Shown: positions 45,801 to 54,254, counted from the stretch's first letter. The stretch: DNA of 64,000 nucleotides from Chitinophaga sp. Cy-1792 (GCF_011752935.1 NZ_VWWO01000002.1:1612001-1676000); one strand, 5' to 3'. Notes: generated by a model from the sequence alone, not told the origin. A program made the numbers and translations.

Positions 45801-46161
45801 GGTGAAGCTGCGCCTACGCCCGATCATCATGACTTCGCTGGCCTTTATCCTTGGGGTGATGCCAATGGTGCTGGCTTCCGGTGCGGGGGCGCAATCACGT
45901 AAAACCATCGGTGTAGTAGTGCAGGGCGGTATGGTCGCTTCTTCCTGTATTTCTATCTTTATCGTACCTGTGTTGTATGTGTTGTTTACAAGAATTAGTT
46001 ATGGTAAGAAGAAGCTGGCATGGCTTGCAGCCAACCATCAGTTACTGCTGGAGAAAGAGAAAAAAGTGGAATCCATGAGCATAGACCCCGAGTTGGAATA
46101 TGATATCGCACAGGAACGCGAAGAAAAGAATGCAGATGCGCAAGGGCCCCAAAATCAATAA
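42886..46161 (+). CDS. AcrB-type RND efflux pump, second paralogue
   Basis: A 1091-residue RND transporter, clearly homologous along its whole length to the preceding gene (same opening FIKRPVTAIVISIVL and the same internal motifs). The proton relay residues Asp409-Asp410 (GIVVDDAIIVVEA) and the lysine in GLSAKNAILIVEF are present. It overlaps the previous gene by 4 bp. Whether the two form homotrimers of different specificity or a heterotrimer, as MdtB and MdtC do, cannot be read from the sequence. Confidence 0.94.
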   Translation: MISSTFIKRPVTAIVISIVLTMSGLICMYNLPLDQFPKITPPGVSISANYTGADAQTVEQTVTVPIEEQVNGVPGMMYMQSTNTQSGSANISVTFNVGTNVNIATLNVQNRVGLASPILPSVVSQLGVTVRARNPDQLMNLAIYSPHGTHDISFLDNYTSTYIVDALLRVPGVGDVQSRGNPFSMRIWMDPKKMASYSLMPSDVITALQKQNVYIAAGAVGAPPQYNKQTNEYTILVNSMLSKPEQYEKVIVKTIPATGELVYLKDIARVQLGQFSYGNKGFADGNRATTVMVYQSPTSNALQTAENVYAALKELKKSFPPDVDYMVPFENVTIIQVSIAEVVKTLFEALGLVVLVVFLFLQNWRSAIIPIIAIPVSIISTFILFIPLGFTINTLTLFGFVLAIGIVVDDAIIVVEAVQHFIDREKMSPKEATYRAMKEISAPVVAIALILASVFVPVGFIPGITGKLYQQFAITIAISVVFSAFIALSLTPALCTLLLRPTPEEKKESWMRKMFRRFDEWFDRITVKYANGVKMSIKYTGLVVLTLLIICLGTIFLFKNKPGGFIPSEDGGRVMIGIQLPEGSSTAQTEAVLEKAMKIVAETPGVLHYNAISGMNVLSGGATSNGASIFCMLQPWDKRTTPDLQIPGIMDVIKKRIAASGIKNASVTVNASPAIRGLGTASGFSIQVQQGSTNDDIHAFETVMNKYVAALRKEPATATAYCNYSAHTPAFELNLDREKCQKLGVNVADVFSTIQGFMGSRLVGNFTLYNRTYRAIVQSDTTTRALISDLNKYYVRNSVGEMLPLSTLVSYVPISTAPLITHFNIFRSAEVDGATPLGYSTGQGLQTLKDVAAKVLPRGYTYEFSGLSYQEIQAGSLTIYIFLFSIIFVFLFLAALYESWSVPLSVMLAVPVSAFGAIFALTTMPSLSNNVYAQIGLITLIGLSAKNAILIVEFAKVRVDRGENLIKSTLEAVKLRLRPIIMTSLAFILGVMPMVLASGAGAQSRKTIGVVVQGGMVASSCISIFIVPVLYVLFTRISYGKKKLAWLAANHQLLLEKEKKVESMSIDPELEYDIAQEREEKNADAQGPQNQ

Positions 46162-46286
46162 GGTTGTCATAGATCAGCGCTTTATGTTATTATTATCAGG
46201 TCATTTGACCACCATGTGTATGTCTTTCCGGCATTTTCCTGTTTAATTTTAATTCCATTCTAATTTTTACGTACATACCTATAGGT

Positions 46287-46294
46287 TACTTTTG
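46287..46294 (+). promoter_or_regulatory. -7 promoter element upstream of the Wzi/RemB-like gene
   Basis: TACTTTTG matches TAnnTTTG exactly, 29 bp before the ATG at 46323. The -33 region is T-rich without TTG. Confidence 0.45.
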
Positions 46295-46322
46295 ATTTTC
46301 AATTGATAATGGAAAAAAAACT

Positions 46323-48020
46323 ATGCAAAACCTACAACGGATACTCGTACTGCTTTTTTTTATCACGTTACAACTTACAGCCTATGGGCAAACAGATTAC
46401 ATCAATCTGGGTAATAAACAATACCAGCTGCTCGACCGGTTGGATATCCGGACACAGAACGACTCCCTGCTGGGGTTCACTGATGTGAAGCCCTATAGCC
46501 GAAAGAAGGTAACAGAAAGTGTTTTGCGGATAGATTCCCTGGATAAAGCAGGCGCGCTGCCCTATCATCTTACCAAAGTAGACAGGTACAATATCCGGAG
46601 TTTACTCACCGATAACTGGGACTGGGCGCCGGATTATGACGGCAGAACCATTAAGAAACCAATATTTGGTGTTTTCTATAAAAATCCGGGATCGTTATAT
46701 GCCGTGAATGTTCCCGATTTTAAACTGGTTGTTAACCCGGTACTCAACCTCCAATATGGTCATGCAAACGATGGTACAGGCAGTATCTTTGTAAATACAC
46801 GCGGGATAACACTTCGCGGTACTATTGCCAACAAAATCGGGTTCTATACTACACTGACGGATAACCAGGAGCGTGATCCGCTGTATGTAAGGGAATTTGT
46901 GGCAGACCATAACGCAGTGCCCGGAGCCGGCTTCTTTAAATATTATCATACTAACGGGTACGACTACTTTGATGCCAGAGGAGGGATTTCGTTCTCTGCT
47001 ACCAAATATTTTAATTTTCAATTTGCCTATGACAAGCTATTTATCGGCAATGGATTCAGAAGCCTGTTCCTGAGCGATTTCAGTAATGATCTTTTATACC
47101 TGCGGATTAGTACACGTATCTGGAAATTCGACTATGAAAATATTATTTCGCAGACGGTTGCTCCCTTCCTGCCATATGACCAGGGAGGCCAGCGCGTGAT
47201 CCGCCCGCAGAATTATATGATGATGCACCATCTTTCGCTACAGGTATGCCGATGGCTGAATCTGGGCTTCTATGAGAATGTGATGGAAGATGGAAAGAAT
47301 GGTTTTCAGTTAGCCTATCTTAACCCGGTGATTTTTTACAGAGCGGTAGAGCAGCAACAGGGCGCCGTAGGAAAAGCCAATGTAGGGTTTGAATTTAAAG
47401 CCAATGTGGCAAAATCTCTGCAGATATACAGCCAGCTGCTCATCAATGAATTTGTGACGAAAGAGGTCTTTCATTATAGTCGGGGTAACTATGCCAACAA
47501 GCAGGGACTACAGATTGGTGTGAAATATATCGACGCGCTGAATATCAGGAACCTGGATTTACAGGCAGAAGCCAACTTCGTACGTCCGTATACGTATACC
47601 AATTATGACAGTGTTACGAACCTGACTCATTATAATCAGCCGCTGGCACACCCGCTGGGCGCTAATTTCAGAGAATATATCGGTATCGCCAAATACCAGC
47701 CTGTTCCTAAGTTGTACCTTACCGGAAAGCTGATGTACCACTTACAGGGGCTTGATTCAGCTGGCGTCAATATGGGTAGTAATATCTTCCGTAGTTATGA
47801 TAGCAGGCCCAGAGATTACGGTTTCTTTATTGGTACCGGTATTCCGGTAAACAGCACCATGGCGTCTTTTGCGGTGTCGTGGGAACTGTTTGAAAATCTC
47901 TTCCTGGATGGTAGTGCCACCTACCGGACGTATAATGTGCAGGATCTACCTAAAAACAATACATTCTTTTTCTCATTTGGTGTCAGGATGAATATACAGC
48001 CGAGGGAATTTAATTTCTGA
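46323..48020 (+). CDS. Outer membrane beta-barrel protein, Wzi/RemB-like
   Basis: A 565-residue secreted protein with a signal peptide (ending TAYGQ). The mature part alternates short aromatic strands and turns over its full length and ends in a strand finishing with phenylalanine (QPREFNF), typical of an outer-membrane barrel. Segments such as NTRGITLRG and NFQFAYDKLFIGNGFRSLFLSDFSNDLLYLR resemble the capsule-assembly Wzi family, which in gliding Bacteroidota includes RemB. The family call is from memory of these patterns and is moderate. It follows the RND operon by 161 bp but has its own -7 element. Confidence 0.6.
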   Translation: MQNLQRILVLLFFITLQLTAYGQTDYINLGNKQYQLLDRLDIRTQNDSLLGFTDVKPYSRKKVTESVLRIDSLDKAGALPYHLTKVDRYNIRSLLTDNWDWAPDYDGRTIKKPIFGVFYKNPGSLYAVNVPDFKLVVNPVLNLQYGHANDGTGSIFVNTRGITLRGTIANKIGFYTTLTDNQERDPLYVREFVADHNAVPGAGFFKYYHTNGYDYFDARGGISFSATKYFNFQFAYDKLFIGNGFRSLFLSDFSNDLLYLRISTRIWKFDYENIISQTVAPFLPYDQGGQRVIRPQNYMMMHHLSLQVCRWLNLGFYENVMEDGKNGFQLAYLNPVIFYRAVEQQQGAVGKANVGFEFKANVAKSLQIYSQLLINEFVTKEVFHYSRGNYANKQGLQIGVKYIDALNIRNLDLQAEANFVRPYTYTNYDSVTNLTHYNQPLAHPLGANFREYIGIAKYQPVPKLYLTGKLMYHLQGLDSAGVNMGSNIFRSYDSRPRDYGFFIGTGIPVNSTMASFAVSWELFENLFLDGSATYRTYNVQDLPKNNTFFFSFGVRMNIQPREFNF

Positions 48021-48049
48021 CGATATTTTAATCAAGGCAGGCAAATAAA

Positions 48050-48082
48050 AAAAGGTCTCTCTGGATGGCAGAGAGACCTTTT
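48050..48082. terminator. Bidirectional terminator between convergent genes
   Basis: AAAAGGTCTCTCTG and CAGAGAGACCTTTT, a perfect 14-bp stem with a 5-base loop and A/T runs on both sides. Confidence 0.92.
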
Positions 48083-48107
48083 AATTTTTATCAACAAGCA
48101 GAAAATC

Positions 48108-48125
48108 ATCTACCTGAAAAATCTA
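48108..48125 (+). repeat. 18-bp direct repeat, left copy
   Basis: ATCTACCTGAAAAATCTA is identical to 49461-49478. This copy contains the stop codon of the DUF1508 gene. The two copies flank the DUF1508 and LRR genes. Confidence 0.6.
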
Positions 48126-48455
48126 TGCTGTTTCATCATCTACAGGGGAATCCGGGGCATTCGTTTTCACAGATGAGATGCCGTTATCCCTGGCAGCCGC
48201 GGAGGAGTACATCTGGCTGGTACCGATAACCTGCCCGTTGGAGGCTTTCAGGTTAAAATACTCTTTGCCATTTGTCGCTACTTTTTTATCATAGTGTGCA
48301 TCTATCTGTGAGTTGGTCCTGACAGAGGCAATCCCGTTCTCACAATTTGCCTTGGTGGTATATCCTTCACTGACAAGGATCGTTTCACCATTAGCCGCGT
48401 TGAGTTTAAAACGAAACTCACCATCGGAACTTTTGGAGATAACAAATTTTCCCAT
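48123..48455 (-). CDS. DUF1508 (YegP-like) protein
   Basis: A 110-residue protein made of two DUF1508 modules: FVISKSSDGEFRFKLNAANGETILVSEGYTTKANCENGIASV (about 4-46) and the matching EYFNLKASNGQVIGTSQMYSSAAARDNGISSV (about 64-97). E. coli YegP has the same tandem arrangement. The fold is known but no biochemical role is established. There is no signal peptide, so it is cytoplasmic. It is followed by a shared terminator and lies downstream of, but 104 bp from, the LRR gene on the same strand. Confidence 0.92.
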   Translation of the reverse strand: MGKFVISKSSDGEFRFKLNAANGETILVSEGYTTKANCENGIASVRTNSQIDAHYDKKVATNGKEYFNLKASNGQVIGTSQMYSSAAARDNGISSVKTNAPDSPVDDETA

Positions 48456-48559
48456 ATAAGCATGATTTTGATGTATCCTGAAGTTACTGAATTAAATTCA
48501 TATGCTTATGGATGGTAGCTTAACGAAGCAGGCACATGGTTTTCGTTTATAAAAGAATA

Positions 48560-49309
48560 TTATACTTTCTCCTTAGCTATCTTTTCATTTAAAAGTTGCA
48601 AACCACGGTCATATTCATCCAGCCATTTATCCATCATTGCTTTGGTAATGGCCTTGGGGCCGTCGAATGGGTTGCCCAAACCGCGCTGCTTTAATTCAGG
48701 TCCACCTTTATGTAGAATAGGCACATATCCCCTGGCACCTGCAGGTAGTTGCGCTTTGCAGGATTCGCCGCATAAATTAGCCAGTAATGGCATTACATGT
48801 GATCCTACTTGCAGGTTGATCCAAAACTGGTCTGTTTCTTCCCATGTCATCTCTTTCCTGCAAACACTGCAACAGACATGCTCATTATCGTATCGCAAAG
48901 GATTATCCCTTAATGATGGGAATGGTTTTCGGGTCTTGAAGTTACCATACTGGGCTCTTATACTAATGTGGGTGTAGTTAAGCGCTTTGCAATGCGTAAG
49001 TTCATACGGCAGCCATTTCAACTCCTCCGAAGGATACGGTACAAAACTTTTTAATGCTGTCATCTGACCAATTTCAGGTGGAATTAGCTTGATATTGCTA
49101 CCAGACAAGCGTATTTTCTCAACGGTTTTCAACTTGGCAATGGTAGCGGGTAATGTCTGTATTTCTGCAAATAGTTCCCGTCCCAGATAGTCGGCAGGCG
49201 AAAATTCCGTTCCATTTTCTGCGGCTACTTTGTCTATATAGTCACATAGCTTCTGCCAGGCGGCCCCTTGCTTATTCTGTCTGGGCATCCGGAATTTAGA
49301 GATATTCAT
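48560..49309 (-). CDS. Leucine-rich-repeat protein with a cysteine cluster
   Basis: A 249-residue cytoplasmic protein from the ATG at 49309 (an ATG at 49321 adds four residues). The middle has about three leucine-rich repeats (IQTLPATIAKLKTVEKIRL, NIKLIPPEIGQMTALKSF, ELKWLPYELTHCKALN). Downstream is a cysteine cluster (CCSVC near residue 150 and LCGESC near 185) that could bind zinc. I do not recognise a characterised homologue. It lies between the two copies of an 18-bp direct repeat, together with the DUF1508 gene. Confidence 0.7.
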   Translation of the reverse strand: MNISKFRMPRQNKQGAAWQKLCDYIDKVAAENGTEFSPADYLGRELFAEIQTLPATIAKLKTVEKIRLSGSNIKLIPPEIGQMTALKSFVPYPSEELKWLPYELTHCKALNYTHISIRAQYGNFKTRKPFPSLRDNPLRYDNEHVCCSVCRKEMTWEETDQFWINLQVGSHVMPLLANLCGESCKAQLPAGARGYVPILHKGGPELKQRGLGNPFDGPKAITKAMMDKWLDEYDRGLQLLNEKIAKEKV

Positions 49310-49321
49310 AGGTAATAGCAT

Positions 49322-49678
49322 TAATCATCTGTGTAAGATAGGAGATTCCCCTGTAATTCTAAGTAATGCAGCATCCTGCCCATTTCAGGGTTGGTTTCAG
49401 GCACATAAAGCATCCGTGTTAACCAGCTGTTTTTTTGTTTAGAGCGGCAGGTTGGAAGATATCTACCTGAAAAATCTACACATGCATTACTATCAGCGAT
49501 TTGGATTTTTCACATATTGAAAATAATTTCATGTTCTCAAATCCGCAGATGCGGTAGCTTAAATAACTTAAAGTTCTTTGCCCCATTGCGTCTGGACGGG
49601 TAATCACCAAAGAAAACCCATGCCATTCATGTGTATTGAGCATATATGAAAGCCTTTTTTTAATAACTAAAATCTGAT
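49322..49678. other. Intergenic region upstream of the antiporter gene
   Basis: About 360 bp without a plausible gene between the divergent LRR and antiporter genes. It holds the right copy of the 18-bp repeat (49461-49478). No exact -7 promoter box or strong dyad was seen. Confidence 0.5.
49461..49478 (+). repeat. 18-bp direct repeat, right copy
   Basis: ATCTACCTGAAAAATCTA, identical to 48108-48125, 1353 bp away. Confidence 0.6.
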
Positions 49679-51259
49679 ATGCTGGATCATTTTCCGTTTT
49701 ATTTAGTCCTGATAGTGCTCATTGTACTGTTAATCATGCTGGCCAACCGGATAAAGGTGGCTTATCCTGTATTATTGGTGCTGGCCGGACTATTCATCAG
49801 CTTTATTCCGGGTATTCCCGTACTGAAGATAGACCCTGAGCTGATCTTTATTATTTTTCTTCCGCCCTTGCTGTACGAATCGGCCTGGGCCAATTCCTGG
49901 AAGGAACTCTGGCATTGGAGAAGGATTATCGGGAGTTTTGCCTTTGTGGTGGTATTCCTGACTGCCATTTCTGTAGCCCTGGTAGCCAATGCCTTTATTC
50001 CTGGTTGTTCTTTGGCTTTAGGTTTCCTGCTGGGAGGCATCGTTTCGCCTCCGGATGCCGTTAGCGCCAGCGCTATCCTGAAGTTTGTAAAAGTGCCTAA
50101 AAGGATGTCGTCTATCCTGGAAGGTGAAAGCTTACTGAACGACGCCTCTTCCCTGATCATCTTTCGCTTCGCCATGATTGCGGTGGCCACCGGCCAGTTT
50201 GTATGGTACAATGCAGCATTGAGCTTCCTGTGGATGGTATTGGGAGGTGTGGTGATCGGTATCCTGACTGGCTACTTTTTCCTGAAGGCCCAGAAATGGT
50301 TGCCTACAGATGTAAATATGGATATTATTCTTAGCCTGGTTACTCCTTATGCCATGTACATTATAGCGGAAGCTGCCCACGCTTCCGGCGTACTGGCTGT
50401 GGTGAGTGGCGGATTATTCCTTTCTTATCACCGGCATGAATTTTTAAGTGGCTCCTCCCGGCTCAGGGGAGAGAACGTCTGGCAAAGCGTGGTATTCCTG
50501 CTAAATGGTATCGTATTTATTATCATCGGGTTAGATCTGCCGGAGATCACCTCAGGACTCCGTTCCGAAGGAATCAGTTTCTATGAAGCTACCGGTTATG
50601 GCCTGCTGATCACATTTGTACTGATTGCCGGAAGAATGCTGGCAGCCTGGGGAGCTGTTATTGTAACCCGTATTGCGATGAGGTTTATCACAGTGGCCGA
50701 CAGAAACCCTGTAGGCAAGGCGCCTGTGTTGCTTGGCTGGACAGGTATGCGTGGGGTTGTTTCCCTGGCAGCAGCGCTGTCGGTGCCGGTAATGATAGGC
50801 AACACCGACGTACCTTTTCCGCATAGAAACCTGATACTGTACATTACCTTCATCGTGATACTGGTGACCCTCGTGTTACAGGGACTGACACTGCCTATAC
50901 TTATCAGGAAAGTAAAACTCCCCGACTGGCCTGATCATTTACCTAAAGAGGAGACAGAAAAAATGATCCGCGATGAGATGGCCCGGGAATCGCTGGAATT
51001 CCTTTCTACCCATCATCCGCAGGAAATGAAGGAGAGCTTCCTGTTACGACAGCTCACCAACAGGTATACCACCCAGCTGATTTCTGCAGAAACGCTGAAC
51101 CTCTCACCGGAAATTAAGGATATATACAGTCAGATACTGGAAAGACAACGGCAGTTGCTCCTGCGTAAAAATAATAGTGAGGAGAGGATTGATGAGGAGA
51201 TTGTCAGGGAATATCTGCATAGGATAGACCTGGAGGAAGAGAAGATGAAATTGAAATAA
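49679..51259 (+). CDS. CPA1-family Na+/H+ antiporter
   Basis: A 526-residue inner-membrane antiporter of the CPA1 (NhaP/NHE) family. About twelve hydrophobic helices occupy residues 1-410, followed by a charged cytoplasmic tail. The family's ion-binding ND pair is present as Asn154-Asp155 in GESLLNDASSLI, together with FLPPLLYESA, GGIVSPPDAVSA and GWTGMRGVVSLAAALSVP. It exchanges Na+ or K+ for protons to control cytoplasmic pH and sodium. It is a single-gene unit with a terminator at its stop codon. Confidence 0.93.
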   Translation: MLDHFPFYLVLIVLIVLLIMLANRIKVAYPVLLVLAGLFISFIPGIPVLKIDPELIFIIFLPPLLYESAWANSWKELWHWRRIIGSFAFVVVFLTAISVALVANAFIPGCSLALGFLLGGIVSPPDAVSASAILKFVKVPKRMSSILEGESLLNDASSLIIFRFAMIAVATGQFVWYNAALSFLWMVLGGVVIGILTGYFFLKAQKWLPTDVNMDIILSLVTPYAMYIIAEAAHASGVLAVVSGGLFLSYHRHEFLSGSSRLRGENVWQSVVFLLNGIVFIIIGLDLPEITSGLRSEGISFYEATGYGLLITFVLIAGRMLAAWGAVIVTRIAMRFITVADRNPVGKAPVLLGWTGMRGVVSLAAALSVPVMIGNTDVPFPHRNLILYITFIVILVTLVLQGLTLPILIRKVKLPDWPDHLPKEETEKMIRDEMARESLEFLSTHHPQEMKESFLLRQLTNRYTTQLISAETLNLSPEIKDIYSQILERQRQLLLRKNNSEERIDEEIVREYLHRIDLEEEKMKLK

Positions 51260-51283
51260 AAAAACGGCATTTGCCGTTTTTTT
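51258..51283. terminator. Bidirectional terminator at the antiporter stop codon
   Basis: AAAAAAACGGCA and TGCCGTTTTTTT with a 2-base spacer (the effective loop is larger). It overlaps the antiporter stop and the stop of the convergent hydrolase gene. Confidence 0.88.
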
Positions 51284-52232
51284 ATTTCTTCAAAGCAGGT
51301 AATATCTGCTGTAATATCGTTTGCTGAATGGCCTCCGCATCTGTAAGCATTAAAAGATGGCCGGCATTTTCGAACCAGAAAATACGCTTTTCAGGTGATT
51401 TCAACTGGTTGAAGTATAGTTCAGAAAGATAGGCATTTGTTTGCAGGTCTTTTCTGCCAAGAAAGAAATATACAGGGCACCTGAGTTGGGACGTGGTAGC
51501 CAGAAGACTTTGCCCGGTAGCGTCGTTCCAGGGTTTCAGCCAGGTATCGCACCACTTTTCCAGGTAAGTTTTTATCATGGCAGTATCCTTATCTTTAAAC
51601 GGCATGCCCCAGTATTCGTTCATCCATTTCCGTGAGTAATACAAGTCCGCAGCATGACGGAAAGGTATTACCACACTGTTCAATTCTTTCAGCTCCTGTT
51701 TGTTGTTTGTGGCGATAGCATGCTTTTTCAGGGTATCAATCGCTATACGTTCACTGGTCATCTGGTCTACGACCGGACAAACCTGTAATAATGCCTTCAC
51801 CATTTCAGGATGGTTCTTTGCCAGCTCAAAACCGGGAAGGGTACCCCAGGATTCTCCCATCACGTATATCTTATCCTGGTGAAATTTCTTCCTTAATAAT
51901 TTAGCCAGCTCATAGGTGTCTTCATTGACGAGTTGGATGGAAACCGGAACAGGAGAGGCGTTTAGTTTTCTGGTAAGGCCAGTTTCGCGCTGGTCCCACA
52001 TGATCACGCAAAATTGCGCTCTTAGCAGGCTAGATACTTTATCAGATTGTGGTATACGTGATTCCCCGGGGCCTCCGTGCAGAAATAACAGTACAGGGCC
52101 ATCCCGCAGGCCATTAACAGCTATTACCTGTTTGATGCCATTAATCCGGAGTGTATCATAGTAATTTACCTGTTGGGAACGTGCAGTGTTAAATAATAAG
52201 CAACAGCCAATCAGTAAGAATAGGTTTCGCAT
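51282..52232 (-). CDS. Secreted alpha/beta hydrolase (proline iminopeptidase-like)
   Basis: A 316-residue protein from the ATG at 52232, which starts a signal peptide (MRNLFLLIGCCLLFNTARSQ); upstream in-frame ATGs precede it without a family match. The fold motifs are the oxyanion loop LLFLHGGPGES, the nucleophile elbow GESWG with Ser128, a late Asp in FLGRKDLQTN and His in NAGHLLML. The HGGPG motif and overall order match the prolyl aminopeptidase branch of the family, although the substrate cannot be fixed. It is expected in the periplasm. Confidence 0.85.
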   Translation of the reverse strand: MRNLFLLIGCCLLFNTARSQQVNYYDTLRINGIKQVIAVNGLRDGPVLLFLHGGPGESRIPQSDKVSSLLRAQFCVIMWDQRETGLTRKLNASPVPVSIQLVNEDTYELAKLLRKKFHQDKIYVMGESWGTLPGFELAKNHPEMVKALLQVCPVVDQMTSERIAIDTLKKHAIATNNKQELKELNSVVIPFRHAADLYYSRKWMNEYWGMPFKDKDTAMIKTYLEKWCDTWLKPWNDATGQSLLATTSQLRCPVYFFLGRKDLQTNAYLSELYFNQLKSPEKRIFWFENAGHLLMLTDAEAIQQTILQQILPALKK

Positions 52233-52297
52233 GGTTAGTACAATGGTTTTGAAGGAATTTACAATATTTTGCCGGTCAATGCCAGGGGATAGGAAAA

Positions 52298-52357
52298 AAA
52301 TACGGCTGAACATCAATACAGCACGCAGGACGTCGTATTGCTTGTTCAGCCGTATTT
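52298..52357 (-). terminator. Nested hairpin terminator after the secreted protein gene
   Basis: AAATACGGCTGAACA (52298-52312) and TGTTCAGCCGTATTT (52343-52357) form a perfect 15-bp stem; CAATAC and GTATTG pair inside it. On the minus strand the stem is followed by a T-run, so it terminates the gene at 52383-53168. Confidence 0.85.
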
Positions 52358-52382
52358 GATATACAGTACTTAAAATGCTTTA

Positions 52383-53168
52383 TCAGAATTTTACATTCAG
52401 TTTCTCTGTGATGAGCTTTCCATCTTTGTAGTACTCGAAATACCAGTCGCCATTGTGTTTGAGCACAATACCTTTGTCGGTGCCGCTATCTGCGATGAAG
52501 TATTCAGCTGCGGTAGACTTGTATAATGTCAGCACAATTTTAGGCGATGTGTCAACCAGCTGATAACCATTTGCAGTTGCCTGGGCATATAAAGTTTTGC
52601 CATTGGTTTCTTTGTTGGTCATTTCAGCGGTTGCAGGTGCAGGCTGCATCGCTGCTGCCTGGGCTGGGGCTGGGGCAACTACCGGTGCGGCAGGTCTGGA
52701 CTGAACGGCTACAGAAGGCTGTGGCGCCGTATAGGTGGTGCCATTATACTCATAATGCAGCGTATCGATAGAGGATAAAGCATCCCTCAGCGCCTCATTG
52801 TAAGAGGCTGCGTAGTCTTTCTCGCGGCTTTTGCCTTCTTTACTTTTAAAGAGAATGTTGCCCTGGCAATCCTTCAGAATAAACGTCAGATTGGTTACAA
52901 ACAAGGCCTTGCGCTGAATTACATCGGCGGTAAGGGCACTGCAACGGTTGCCCGCCAGTTCAGTAGGCATTTCTTTGTTGTCGAGTACAGCACTAAACCC
53001 TTTCCCTCCCAGTACCATCTGGGTGGTGGAGTTAAGGCCATATTGATTTTCATCTTTCTGGAAACTGAATTTCTCAGGTACGATCACGTATTTGTAGTTA
53101 TTTACCGTGTTTTGAGCGAATGCTGCAAATGGTACAAATAACAGGAACAATAATGTAAAACCTTTCAT
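52383..53168 (-). CDS. Secreted protein of unknown function with a Pro/Ala-rich linker
   Basis: A 261-residue protein with a signal peptide (ending AAFAQ). The N-terminal domain (about 25-140) has the pattern of a nucleation-like or stress lipoprotein: KYVIVPEKFSFQKDENQYGLN, then ALTADVIQRKALFVTNLTFILKDCQGNILFKSKEGKS. A Pro/Ala/Gln linker (about 155-190) separates it from a C-terminal beta domain (about 195-261). I do not recognise a characterised family. It has its own terminator. Confidence 0.72.
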   Translation of the reverse strand: MKGFTLLFLLFVPFAAFAQNTVNNYKYVIVPEKFSFQKDENQYGLNSTTQMVLGGKGFSAVLDNKEMPTELAGNRCSALTADVIQRKALFVTNLTFILKDCQGNILFKSKEGKSREKDYAASYNEALRDALSSIDTLHYEYNGTTYTAPQPSVAVQSRPAAPVVAPAPAQAAAMQPAPATAEMTNKETNGKTLYAQATANGYQLVDTSPKIVLTLYKSTAAEYFIADSGTDKGIVLKHNGDWYFEYYKDGKLITEKLNVKF

Positions 53169-53262
53169 ATAATTATATTACCGGGGCAAAATATACAAAA
53201 TCCAATCGAAAAGCTATTTTTTATCTTGAAAGGTCTTTTTGTGACGGGCGGAGTAGGCTGGG

Positions 53263-53295
53263 TCAAAAGGTCTGTTTATTAAACAGACCTTTTGA
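53263..53295. terminator. Terminator after the PepSY-like gene
   Basis: TCAAAAGGTCTGTTT and AAACAGACCTTTTGA, a perfect 15-bp stem with a 3-base loop, directly after the stop of the gene at 53302 on the minus strand. Confidence 0.88.
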
Positions 53296-53301
53296 TATTT
53301 A

Positions 53302-53883
53302 TTATTCAAAGAAGTTTACATCACCGGTTTCATTCACGCGGAGTATCATGGTCTCATTACCTTTGGACATTTCTATGAAATAATTGTCTTCATCCTCAAA
53401 CAGAACACCATACAGCAGCATATCAGTATCGTTATATTCATTGTCATCGAAGAAGATGACCGTGCCAATACTATAATCAGGGTACTTCTTCAATATCCAG
53501 CGCTGTGCTTTTTCGGGAATATCTGCAAAGGATTTCACTTGTGTGGTACCTATCAGCTGACCGTCACTGTCGTAATAGGCTTCTTTGGCAACGCCATTTT
53601 GTTCGAATGATACTTCGTCCATGCTGTTGTATTTACTCCATGCCACGTTTGTTACATTATCGAAGTCTATATTGAAGGCTTCTTTAGAAAGATAGTTGAT
53701 CTTTGGCCCTCTCAACTCCCGACGTTCTTCTCTTTCCAGTCGCTTTTCATGTCTATAGGAATTGTTAGAATTAGCGGCCAATGCATTCGCAGGGGTATTA
53801 TTGCTGAATGCTACATCTGTTTGGGCGCTCGCAGCGAGTGCTGCCATCAACGCAACCGCTGACAGCATGACAACCTTTTTCAT
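53302..53883 (-). CDS. Small secreted protein, PepSY-like
   Basis: A 193-residue protein from the ATG at 53883 (MKKVVMLSAVALMAALAAS, a clean signal peptide); the frame runs on to 53949 but crosses the -7 promoter box. A basic Arg/Glu-rich stretch (about 50-65) is followed by a mostly acidic domain with YLSKEAFNIDFDNVTNVAWSKYN and EAYYDSDGQLIGTTQ, which resembles the PepSY-like/BLIP-like domains frequent in Bacteroidota secreted proteins. Function unknown; no catalytic motif. Confidence 0.75.
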   Translation of the reverse strand: MKKVVMLSAVALMAALAASAQTDVAFSNNTPANALAANSNNSYRHEKRLEREERRELRGPKINYLSKEAFNIDFDNVTNVAWSKYNSMDEVSFEQNGVAKEAYYDSDGQLIGTTQVKSFADIPEKAQRWILKKYPDYSIGTVIFFDDNEYNDTDMLLYGVLFEDEDNYFIEMSKGNETMILRVNETGDVNFFE

Positions 53884-53924
53884 AGCATATTTTTTTGATG
53901 TTAACAGTAAGGCGTTTTGCAATC

Positions 53925-53932
53925 CAAAGATA
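53925..53932 (-). promoter_or_regulatory. -7 promoter element of the PepSY-like gene
   Basis: The minus strand reads TATCTTTG, an exact TAnnTTTG match about 42 bp upstream of the ATG. Confidence 0.5.
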
Positions 53933-54254
53933 CCGTAGTATGCTATCACGAAAGTGTTATCTATCGTTAAACTATGCTAATGCCGCGCCTGGTAAACGCG
54001 AAATTAACATTCCTTTAATAGGAGTCGTTTCAGGTAGCCATACGAAGAAAAATGTGTAATAACGTAGACGTATATACGTAGTTATTTATGTAGAAGTACA
54101 TGTGTCAGACAAAAAATAATAATAGTAGTAAGATGAGTTGTGAGGAGAGATACCCGTCAGGAGTATCTGTGTTTATAGCCGTCTTATTTGCAGAGATAGG
54201 CCGGAGTCCTGAATGGTTTACTGCTGCTATATTTCAGGCTGTTTTATTAAAAAG

